Assembly: GCA_016490735.1 (NCBI GenBank)
Contig: JAEMWC010000125.1
Span: 140,001-204,000, forward strand
From: Pachyseris speciosa
Lineage: Eukaryota > Cnidaria > Anthozoa > Scleractinia > Pachyseridae
DNA: 64,000 nucleotides
Reading direction: 5' to 3'
The notes beneath the pieces were generated by a model. That model was not told the DNA's origin. It was given only the letters and a program-made list of their open reading frames with translations, and did no database searches. This document shows positions 35,520-44,659 of this stretch, one piece after another (positions within the stretch are counted from its first letter, which is position 1; each line of letters begins with the position of its first letter). Made by a program: the position numbers and the translations under genes.

Positions 35520-37380
35520 GTTGCTAATATTAGATCCCACCCTCTCAGTCTTCCCACAGAGATTTCATGATTGGCCATTATATAAATTGTTTTTACATTA
35601 CCCCAACCTCTCCGACAGAGGTTGCTAATATAGTTTATTCTTTAAAAATAGTACATGTGAGGGTTTTGACGGTCTTTGTATCTCCCCTATAAAAGCGACT
35701 ATTGATCTAATAGCTGTGCCTTTGTCTCATATCTGTAATCTGTCATTCTCCCATGGTGTCTTCCCCACACAGCTCAAGACAGCAAAGATCCTCCCTATCT
35801 TCAAATGTGATGACTCTTCTCTGTTGTCTAACTAAAGGCCTATTTCCATTCTTCCGTGTCTTTCTAAGGTTTTTGAGAAACTTTTTTACTTAGCTTTAGA
35901 CTGTTTGGTTTTCTTGAAAAATTTGACATCCTTAACCGCTTTCAATATGGCTTCAGACCATGTCACTCTACCACTATGGCTATTCTTGAATTTGTTAACA
36001 GTGTTTATGAAGGCTTTGAAAATAATGAATGCACTGTTGGAATTTTCTTAGACCTTAAGAAGGCGTTTGATACGGTCAACCATCAGATACTTATAGGTAA
36101 ATTAAACTTTTATGGTATCCGTGGTACTCCTCTAGCCAGGCCTACTAGTTATTTGACTAATAGGCAGCAATATGTTATGGTTAATGGTCATGTGTCTCCC
36201 AATAAAGTGTGGGGTCCCTCAAGGTTCAGTCCTTGGCCCTCTCCTTTTCCTCTTATACATTAATGATCTTTTCCGCTCTTCTAATTATCTCTCGTTTATT
36301 CTCTTTGCAGACGATACCAATATTGTTTTTTCGTCATAAAGACTTGGCTACTTTAGCAAACATTGTTAATCAAGAGCTTTCTCACGTCTCTTCCTGGTTT
36401 AATACAAACAAGCTTACTGTCCACCCCGACAAGTCCAAGTTCATTATCTTCCATCCACGGCGTAAACAGATTGATCTCTCTGAAGTTAACATCTATGTAA
36501 ATAACACTCCTGTAACCCGGGTGGAGAAATGTACATTTCTTGGAATCATTATTCATGAAAATCTTTCATGGAAACATCATGTTATTACTGTCTGTGATAA
36601 GGTCGCTAAGGTTATAGGAATTTTACATAAGTCAAGACGATATCTACCCTCGGATGCCCTAAAAACTTTATATAATTCTCTTTTCTTACCATACATTAAT
36701 TATTGTAATTTGATTTGGGCGTCCACATTTGCCTCTTACCTCGAACCACTTTATATACTACAAAAGAAAGCCATTCGTATTAAATTACATTTTCTCCTCC
36801 ACGAACACAAAAACCTAAACCTCTCTTTTCTAAGCGCAATATTCTTTCGCTTCACTTGCTCTATAAATTCCATGTCTCCTGTTTTGTTTTCTCATATTTC
36901 AATCGCCCTCTGCCAGCCTCTCTTTCCTCGCTTCTACATCTTAATTGTGAGTATCATGATTATTTAACTCGCTCTCGTCTCAACCTAAACAAATTCTCGC
37001 GTAGGTATCATTTTGCTATTTGATCTCAAGCCCCAACTATTTGGAATGATATTCCTTTGACTTTACGCATCAGCCTTACTATTAGCAACTTTAAAACGAA
37101 GCTTAAATCGTACTTCTGAAGCCTGAATTACATCTTTGAGTTACCAATTGTGAATATCATAGTGAACTTCTGATATTATACCTGGATTGTTGTCGTTAGT
37201 TTTGCATTTCTATTGGTCTACAAGTACCTATCTTCTTTATTTAGTTTATTACCTAGCTTAGTCTACTGTTCTTTGTAAAATAGTCTATGTCTCTGACCAA
37301 ATCCATTTAAGCCTCTGGCTTTGGCCCAACTTATGTTTTACTTTGTATGGTATGAAAAAATATTAAAGATTAAAGATATA
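35520..37380 (+). pseudogene. CR1/L2-type LINE reverse transcriptase
   Basis: Translation in successive frames gives the RT domain in order: STCEGFDGLCISPIKATID, then SN*RPISILPCLSKVFEKLF (a stop replaces the usual Tyr), [55 protein letters not shown] and [12 protein letters not shown] with the FADD active site. After a frameshift near 36,340 come NTNKLTVHPDKSKFIIF and CTFLGIIIHENLSWKHH. The ORF end is near 37,119 (FKTKLKSYF). The 3' end at about 37,345-37,380 has a short TTAAAGA-type repeat, as in CR1/L2 tails. Endonuclease and ORF1 are missing, so the copy is 5'-truncated. Confidence 0.8.
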
Positions 37381-37530
37381 CATTTTCTTTTGTCTGTTGG
37401 TATGCGTGGTAAACATTTTTGTTGCATTTGCATAAACAGTGCATTCAGTACACAACAGTTACGTAGTTGAACCTGACTGCCGTAAAACTTTGAGAAAAGA
37501 GAACTCTCGTCTAGCACTGTTTGTCAACAA

Positions 37531-37826
37531 CGATGAGCGATGGTGAAGATGGATTTGCTTTGTGAATGGGACAAGTGAGACTCACAGCCAGGATGTTCAG
37601 AGTTGAAAATGCTGTTTCGGATTTTAACAATCCTGGAGAAAATGATTTATTGATTGAAGGTCCACCCCCTACCAATGTCGTTACAGCGAGTAAGCCCCAC
37701 GAAGAAGCTATGGAGGAGAGAAAGGGGAAAAACGCAGTATACAAATCGTTGCCGACGAAGGGGTTGCTAAACGAAGCAGTGACTAGATACCAGCTACCGC
37801 ACGAAAGACCACCGCGTGGTCGGTAA
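37531..37826 (+). other. Open frame of unknown origin in the TIR element
   Basis: A start at about 37,531 (MSDGEDGFAL) is followed by a stop and then an 86-aa frame ending HERPPRGR. I recognise no family. It lies between the LINE tail and the right TIR and could be a remnant of the host element's own gene. Confidence 0.25.
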
Positions 37827-37886
37827 CTGTTTGACATTTCCTCTGTGTTTGCTTGTTTCTTCTTTAGAGTTTACAAGTGATGGGAG

Positions 37887-37985
37887 ACTAAGTCGAGGGA
37901 ATATGAACAGGGGACTAAGTCGACGGAAATATGAACAGGGGACTAAGTCGAGGGGAATATGAGCAGGTGAATATGAGCAGGAGAA
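37887..37985. repeat. 27-bp tandem repeat
   Basis: GACTAAGTCGAGGGAATATG and variants are repeated about three and a half times (period about 27-28 bp). Confidence 0.7.
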
Positions 37986-38933
37986 ATATATATTGCATTG
38001 TTTTGCTATTGTTCTCTGCTATTGTTTCAGCCCCACACTCCCCTGTTACAATCAAAGCCGCCACCAACTTTTCAGACAGCGAATAATAATAATGAGGGTT
38101 TATGTAATATAATTCCCTGAAAAGAACAAAGGAAACCGAGCCAACTGACAAATAAGGCCTGAAATGAAATAAGACCCCCCCGGGGGGGGGGGGGTGGGCT
38201 TAATAGAGCTTTTACGGTAATTCAAAAAATTCGAGCATGAATTCAAACAACAGTAAGAGAAAGCGCGCAACCACAAAAAGGAAAGCTAGCGGGCTCCTTC
38301 TAAAAGGTTAAAAAGAACAAAAACAGAAGAAGAATTAGGACTTGAAATCATATATTCAGTTATAACAAACCTACATTTTTAAGAATAACTATTTGCATGT
38401 ATATGTTTTAGCAACACACAGTGCTTTCCACAGTATTAACTTCAATATACAGAAAGATCTCTTCAGTTAATGATTTTGGAAACCATTTGTTTTTTAGATC
38501 TAGAGTTTCTCCATCATATGAAACTCCTTCTTAACAAAAGGTCTCTCATATTTCCGATGACCACGCCCATAGCCGATCTCGGTCAAAATACTCTTAAAAA
38601 TTGTGGTTTTTCCTTTCGCTTGCTTTTTGTTTGAAGATTAATGTCAAGTTACCTCCGGAATTCGAAAATTACATGTTTAACACATGCCTTTTCCTTTGTT
38701 TTGTATTAGATTGCTAAAAAAAATCCACGGACTTTGGCGGTTACTTTTGCCAAGTTGAATGTTTTTTATAAGGCCAACAAGGGGTAAAAATAGACCGGAT
38801 GGGGAAAACTGGGGCATAGCTTCCTAGTGCATACTGGGATCGGTTAGTTACCGCCAGATTTCAAAAATGTATACAATTTCCCGCGTTTCGATACCAATTT
38901 CATCAATATAGATCAAGATTTTTCCACGGACTT

Positions 38934-41570
38934 ATGGCCCGTAAGTTTCACTTTCTCGCGTGTTTGCTGCTGTTGCTTCTATCTTTCATACCGGGCAGCA
39001 GAGCATACGGCAATGCGGATGGTACGGGAAACAATTCTTCGGCAGATGCTGTTCCTTCATTCCTATACGAAATTAACAAGTGAGTGTTCTTATATTATTA
39101 TTGTACTTCAGTGAACTTTTTATCTCTGTTTGAAGGTTCAGTTCGGGTACTGAGGACGAGGATGCGAATTAATAAAAAGGTGGCAGTCGTTAACATATTG
39201 CTAGGGTAAAACCAGATTGGCGTTTTGAGTCAGAAATTTCAAATAATATTAACTTGCCGGGGTCTTCATCTCATTTCTTTCAGCTTTCTCATTCATACAT
39301 TATCCAAGGAGAATAAAAACGGCGCAGAAAACGGTTGCGACTTCGCCATTGCCGCTGTCGTGAAGAAAATTTTTGAAGAATCTGGCGTTGGCGATGTTGT
39401 TGTTAACAGTCGTATTCTAAACGTCTTCAAAAAGACGATTTCAATACTGCAAACGGCTTATAGACGTGCGAGAGAGGCAGGAGGAAAATCACTGGCAAAG
39501 CTGTTGAACGGATGGAAAACCGGACCGAAATATCAATTTAAAATTTACTACAATGAAGTTGAGGTACAGAAGGTGAAGACACAGTGTGAAATCCTCCGAG
39601 GGCAAAAAAGGGCACTTGAGGAGTCTGTTACGGAAGAAGCAACTAAAAGGATTTGCCTTGAGGAGAGACTGCAAAGTGTGTTGAAAACGGCAGAGAAGAG
39701 GGACAGTTACAACAAACTTCGGTTTAAACGTCTGGCCAAAAAGGTAGCAGCGATGAATTCTGGAAAAAAGACCAGAGGCCCTGCCAAAAAACAATCTTTT
39801 GGACAATACACACCGCAACATCAGACTCGCGTGAAGAGGCAACTAAAAGAACAATGTCACGCAACACTTTCGTTTCTTGGTTTATACGATTATGTTGCAA
39901 CTAAAGTAGAGGTATTCAACGAAGATACAGGAAAGCTCGACACCTTCAGGCTCCTGGAGGAAGACGAACTGCCTTTTACAGATAACGAAGAAAAGGAAAT
40001 GACTGACCGAGAGGTAGATGATTTGAACATGTGGTTATATCTAAAAGACAAGTTTAATATTTCCAACGAAGCCTGGCGTGAATTTTCAGCGAAAGCTAAA
40101 GATTTTCCAAAATTGTCCAAGGTCATTAAAAGAGTGAACGACCTTAATGCATCTTGGACCTTAAGCCCCACTCCAGGAGAAACAGAGGGCGTGCAAGTAA
40201 AGTTCGAGGACAGCCTCCGAAAGCAGCTGGAAAGGATAAAGCTCAAGGATGCCATTATCAAAGTCAAAGTCAGCGGGGACGGAACACAAATTGGCAAAAG
40301 GTTAAAAATTGTTAATTTTACTTACACTATACTGAATAAAAAAGAAGTAGCAATGGATGAGAAAGGAAATTATATCTTAGCAATTATCAAGACAACCGAG
40401 AGTTATGACAATTTACAGGAGAGTCTTTTTGATCTCAGCAGTGAGATGGCATCACTAACAAAAATTACTGTAAATAATAAAACCTACACTATTGAGTACT
40501 TTCTTGGGGGTGATTGGAAATTTTTGGCTTGTGTCTGTGGGTTGGGGGCCGCAAACCAAGACCATGCTTGTATATGGTGCATGTGTCCCTGAAAAGAGAG
40601 ATGGGATTTTCATAAACAGTGGTCCCTCACTGATTTAAAATTAGGGGCACGAAACCTTGAAGAAATAAGCAAATGTGCCAAATCAAAGAAAAATAATTGT
40701 AGACACAATCCCTTATTTCCCTTTATTCCTCTTGATCATGTAGTTATAGATACATTACATCTTTTTCTTAGAATTTCAGATAACTTAATTGAACTATTAA
40801 TTAGAGAACTGAGGAGGCTGGATCTTATTGAGAAAACAGTTAAATTTCCAAATGGGTTCCCAAGGGAAAAATATAAACATATGGCAGCTTACGAAACCCT
40901 TGTTCAAAATCTGGGCATATCATTTCAATGGCATATTGGCAAGGACTCCAAAAAGTTGGAATACCGAGATCTCACTGGTCCAGAGAAACTTAAGTTATTT
41001 GAAAATATCAAAATATCAGCACTTCTTAATGACGAAACAGTGGGTAACCAAATTCAAAATCTGTGGGCTGGTTTCATGGATATCATTGGGGATTTAAAGC
41101 TTGATTTCCATTGTGAAAATGATATCATGCACTTCAAAACTAAGACTAAAAGCTGGCTTGAAAATTTTCTTAAGTTATACCAAACAAAGGATGTGACACC
41201 ATACATGCATGCCCTTAATGCCCACGTTCCTGAATTTCTAAAGTTATACAAAAATATTGCTTACTATACCCAGCAGGGCATGGAAAAGTATAATGACAGG
41301 GCATCAAAGGACTATTTTCGCTCAACTAATCATAGAGGGGTTTCTGCCCTCAAGCAACTTTTCCTGAAGAAAAATAGAATTCAGTATCTTGAGGCAGGTG
41401 GTTATGTAAGGGTTAAAAACAGCTATACATGTTCCAACTGTTCTAATACTGGTCACACAATCAAAACATGTACCTACAACTGTATCAACTGTGAACATAC
41501 TACATGTTGTTCACATCTCATCAAAATTAATGGGCACTGGAAGCAGAAATGTCTGATTGTAACAGATTAA
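38934..41570 (+). CDS. RAG1-type DDE transposase-like gene, one in-frame TGA
   Basis: Exon 1 (38,934-39,079) starts at ATG and encodes a signal-peptide-like N-terminus (MARKFHFLACLLLLLLLSF). The donor AACAA|GTGAGT and acceptor TCATTTCTTTCAG (39,283) join it in frame to exon 2 (39,284-41,570). Total length is about 810 codons. After a basic, coiled-coil-prone region come SGDGTQIG (Asp 40,278), GGDWKFL (Asp 40,512), then CIWC with Cys at 40,569 and 40,578. HALNAH (His 41,208 and 41,223) and GMEKYND (Glu 41,283) follow. Asp to first Cys is 19 residues, CxxC, His to His 5, and second His to Glu 20. These are the distances I know for the RAG1 core (D708-C727-C730, H937-H942-E962). A CCHC knuckle (CSNCSNTGHTIKTC) is near the C-terminus. 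A single TGA at 40,590 splits the core, and its ancestor was probably CGA. The poly(A) signal is at 41,743. It could be a decayed transposon gene or a domesticated one. Confidence 0.7.
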
Positions 41571-41742
41571 CTGATGGTTTCTGTCATAATTATGCGGTGC
41601 AGATTTCAATTACTTCATGTCAAACTTTGTAATTGGACATCAACCACCAAATAGCTTTCTACATGTATGCTCACTTGGAATTTGAAGCTATCAGAATAGT
41701 ATAAATGCACACTGTGCGAGTACAACTTGATATGCAACAACC

Positions 41743-41748
41743 AATAAA
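41743..41748 (+). terminator. Poly(A) signal AATAAA
   Basis: Lies 173 bp after the stop codon of the transposase-like gene and before the AT repeat, on the same strand. Confidence 0.4.
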
Positions 41749-41761
41749 ACTGATATCTGCA

Positions 41762-41822
41762 CTAATATATTATAATATATATGTATATAATAATATAATA
41801 TAATATATATAATATATATTGT
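41762..41822. repeat. AT microsatellite
   Basis: TATAATATA-type low-complexity sequence in the 284-bp gap between the two convergent genes. Confidence 0.8.
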
Positions 41823-41853
41823 AAATGTTAAACATGCTATTTTCTGAATTTCA

Positions 41854-42558
41854 TTAAAAACCTCCATTTAAGTATTGTGCTTTGTTGCCATCACCTCGAA
41901 CAAAGGTAAACACCAACATATGTGAGTCTTCTATTTCTGACTTAATATATTTGGTTCCAATGTATTTATACTCAACAATTGAGCTCCTCTTGGACAACCA
42001 ATATTTAACTGTTCCCTTGATCACATATGCAAAGTCTCCATTTTCATTTAATATTCTTTCATTCCATTTCAATCCCAGCAAATCATCCAAATCGTGATTA
42101 TCAGCGATCTGATGTACTTCTCTCCGTCTCTCATAATTTGCTTTGATCACCAGTCCAAGCCCTTGATCAAATACATCAGGGTCCATATTGAGTTCAATCC
42201 TAATTTCTGGGTCATCACGGCGCCCAGACCACAGTTTCCGTTTTACTTCCCTGTACAGTTGACCGTAAAGGCTGTTCTTTCTTTCTTCCAAAGAAAATTC
42301 TTGAGGAATAAATGCTTTCTCTAGCCTCACAAATGGAAACAAATCATCCCTGTAGTCACGCCACTCATCTGTATCTTCGCTAAAACCCTTGTAGTGAATT
42401 TTGATCATTTTCTTCTCTTTATCCACCTCGCGAATTTCAATTTCATAAAGATGGTTGTCCTTTCTCATTTTCTTTTCATTTTTAGCTTTAAACACTGGTA
42501 GATACTCGTCAATAAGCCTTTTCGGGGGACGGGACAGACGCTTCGCCCCGGCCGCCAT
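41854..42558 (-). CDS. Chromo-barrel domain protein, 234 aa
   Basis: Intact single-exon frame with ATG at 42,558. After a basic N-terminus (RLSRPPKRLIDEYLPVFK), residues about 38-78 form a chromo-barrel/tudor-knot domain: LYEIEIREVDKEKKMIKIHY then KGFSEDTDEWRDYRDDL. The pattern HYKGWxxxxDEW is the MRG15/MSL3-type fold, which binds methylated histone tails or nucleic acid in the nucleus. The C-terminal half (KRKLWSGRRDDPEIRIELNM, then KYWLSKRSSIVEYKYIGTKY) is unfamiliar to me. The gene is tail-to-tail with the transposase-like gene, stops 284 bp apart. It has no breaks, unlike almost every other frame in the window. Confidence 0.7.
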   Translation of the reverse strand: MAAGAKRLSRPPKRLIDEYLPVFKAKNEKKMRKDNHLYEIEIREVDKEKKMIKIHYKGFSEDTDEWRDYRDDLFPFVRLEKAFIPQEFSLEERKNSLYGQLYREVKRKLWSGRRDDPEIRIELNMDPDVFDQGLGLVIKANYERRREVHQIADNHDLDDLLGLKWNERILNENGDFAYVIKGTVKYWLSKRSSIVEYKYIGTKYIKSEIEDSHMLVFTFVRGDGNKAQYLNGGF

Positions 42559-42561
42559 TTT
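42551..42561 (-). promoter_or_regulatory. YY1-like motif over the start codon
   Basis: The minus strand reads AAAATGGCGGC with the gene's ATG inside it. YY1 sites of this form commonly overlap start codons of TATA-less animal genes and some mobile elements. Confidence 0.4.
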
Positions 42562-42569
42562 GAATTTTG

Positions 42570-43035
42570 CTCTACTTCCTCAAACTGCGCATGCGGACTG
42601 ACGAAAGTCATTAAATCGGTCATGTATGATCACTGAATATCAAATGTTCATCGATGTATGACAAGAGTTTGATATGCTAAATTTATTTGCCTCTAAATAT
42701 ACTGAACATTCCTCTATGCAGCAAATTAATAAAATCCACTGTTAACTTTTCTTGAAAAGCCCTTTTTGATATTTAGTAACTAGTTGTTATTTATTTTGAA
42801 TAGATACTACGAGCATCGCAAGCCAGACAGGAATGTCATGTTAGACTAAGGGTTGTCATTGGTGCTTCTCTAGACAAAAAAAGGAAGTGACTGTGAAGTT
42901 TGGAGAGGATGTATTTAAACATTTGTTTAGAAAGAAGGGAGTGGAAAATGGAAGGTGGAAAGTTTTAGCACAAGAGGGATTTTCTCCATCATTTTTCCCC
43001 ATAACTGGCATTGTTTGCTTGATCTTCATGGGCAG
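42570..43035. other. No gene recognised
   Basis: No supported coding region between the chromo-barrel gene and the hammerhead. Short open frames overlap on both strands. Confidence 0.4.
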
Positions 43036-43038
43036 GGA

Positions 43039-43093
43039 ACAACCATGGACAGCTATTTCGTCCTTATTGGGACTCGTCAGCATGGTGTAGCAG
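43039..43093 (-). ncRNA. Hammerhead ribozyme, type I
   Basis: On the minus strand: CCATG (stem I), CTGACGA core (43,080-43,074; position 7 is variable in hammerheads), GTCC/GGAC stem II with a short loop, and GAAA (43,059-43,056). The self-complementary stem III strand TAGCTG is followed by T and C (43,049-43,048), then CATGG closing stem I. All core nucleotides match consensus. Cleavage is predicted between 43,048 and 43,047. The palindromic stem III suggests activity as a dimer, as in metazoan retrozymes. No second unit was seen nearby. Confidence 0.7.
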
Positions 43094-43555
43094 ATTTAAA
43101 AGACGCCAGCTTCAATGCGAGCGCCAATAAATTGCACAATGAACCCGTTCACGATATCAAGTTCCGTACCTTGGACTTTCTTGCCATCCGATCCACGCGT
43201 TGCCACACCACGTAGCCCGGATGACAAGGATTCCAAGTGTCACGATGGCGACTCGCAAAGAAAAATGTAGATTGGCCAATACCAATCTTAACATTAAAAC
43301 GCATGGACAAAACCATGCTAAAAAATACACAGCATATCGGATCTGTAAAGACCTACGGTCCAAAAAATACAGTAAAGTGAAAGTAATAAGCAAAGGACCG
43401 CCAACGATAATGCTGTAAAACGTAGGATCAACAAGAGATCTAATCAGCCAAAAAATAAATCGAATATACACGTAACAAGCAAGGCTGATACTATGTGAAA
43501 AAAGTAGATCATCTAAAAACATCATCTAAAACTAAGACTGGAACTCAGCAAAAAC

Positions 43556-43955
43556 TCAATGCATTATTCAGGGTACTCAATGCATTATTCAGGGTACTCA
43601 ATGCATTATTCAGGGTACTCGATGCATTATTCAGGGTACTCAATGCATTATTCAGGGTACTCAATGCATTATTCAGGGTACTCAATGCATTATTCAGGGT
43701 ACTCAATGCATTATTCAGGGTACTCAATGCATTATTCAGGGTACTCAATGCATTATTCAGGGTACTCAATGCATTATTCAGGGTACTCAATGCATTATTC
43801 AGGGTACTCAATGCATTATTCAGGGTACTCAATGCATTATTCAGGGTACTCAATGCATTATTCAGGGTACTCAATGCATTATTCAGGGTACTCAATGCAT
43901 TATTCAGGGTACTCAATGCATTATTCAGGGTACTCAATGCATTATTCAGTATTCA
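43556..43955. repeat. 21-bp satellite, 18 copies plus partial
   Basis: A 21-bp unit starting ATGCATTATTCAGGGTAC is repeated 18 times from 43,559 to 43,936, plus a partial unit. Only one substitution (the fourth unit starts GATG) was seen. Because 21 is divisible by three, all three plus frames (NALFRVL, MHYSGYS, CIIQGTQ) and one minus frame (STLNNAL) are open. The long ORFs are a consequence of the repeat. Confidence 0.95.
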
Positions 43956-44079
43956 AGGTACAGTATTTACCTAAGTTTTGTTTATAGTTGTTGTTTGGAT
44001 CCTGAAACTTGAATTTCAACCTTCAGGAATTTAGTATTTACTGATCTTGAAATGTTTGTAAAAACTACAACTGATTGTG

Positions 44080-44296
44080 TAGACTGCAAGTAGTCTCTAA
44101 TTTCGGCGATGGATTATGGGGCGGGCGAAAGACACGTGCGTGAACGCAAAGTTGCGAGGAGACGCGACGCGAGGAAGCGCCAGAAATGACTAATTTTTGG
44201 CGCTCCCTTCACGTCGCGTCTCTTCGCAACTTCGCGCGCGCGTATCTTTCGCCCGCCCCACAATCTATCTCCGAAATTAGAGACTACTCGCAGCCT
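44080..44296. mobile_element. Palindromic Mutator-like MITE with 10-bp target duplication
   Basis: Arms of about 100 bp fold back: left AGTAGTCTCTAATTTCGG against a right end whose complement is nearly the same. ACTGATTGTG flanks both sides (44,070-44,079 and 44,297-44,306). A related sequence without the insertion lies at 44,547-44,660, which confirms the borders. Long inverted repeats with 9-11 bp duplications are typical of Mutator-like elements. Confidence 0.75.
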
Positions 44297-44659
44297 ACTG
44301 ATTGTGCTGTAAAAGGATGCCACAGATTGATCCTTCTTTTTTAAATCATTAGGCAAGCTCTTTTGGTTTGCTAACCACCTAATATCTCAGTGGCAAATAC
44401 AACCATTTGTTAATCTTTATTAAAATAACTTTTATTTATGGTTGGAGACAAGACTTTCTGTGACATTGCTATAACACACTGACAGAGTCACGCATACATA
44501 ATACATATAGAAAATAGAACAAATCATGGAACTGGTTTTTGTTAGATCCCGTAACTTGGATTTCAATTTGCAGGAAATAATTTTAGTATTTACTGACCTT
44601 GAAAAGTTTGAAACTACAACTACAGTAATTGTACCGTAAAAGGATGCCACAGATTATCT

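Larger units (their letters stand above)
34563..38222. mobile_element. 3.66 kb TIR DNA element with nested LINE
   Basis: The left end TTACCGTAAAAGCTCTATTA is mirrored at the right end, 38,203-38,222. Both ends continue into C/G-runs, and the left end has repeated TAATAAGCCCC motifs (34,580, 34,612, 34,634, 34,659, 34,890 and 34,937). If the inverted repeat begins at CCGTAAAAGC, TA flanks both sides, which would suit a Tc1/mariner-like or other TA-targeting element. No transposase was recognised. A CR1/L2-type LINE occupies about half of the interior. Confidence 0.65.

Noticed and set aside
38417..38423. CACAGTG, identical to a recombination signal heptamer, upstream of the RAG1-type gene
   Set aside because: No nonamer at 12 or 23 bp and no mirrored heptamer was found beyond 42.6 kb. 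A 7-bp match is expected by chance.
39225..39283. Extension of the 455-codon frame upstream of the splice acceptor
   Set aside because: It has no ATG and lies inside the predicted intron. The spliced ATG at 38,934 explains the gene better.
43495..43987. Long repetitive open frames of 130-159 codons
   Set aside because: They exist only because the satellite unit is 21 bp long without stops in four frames. They start or end at the array borders.
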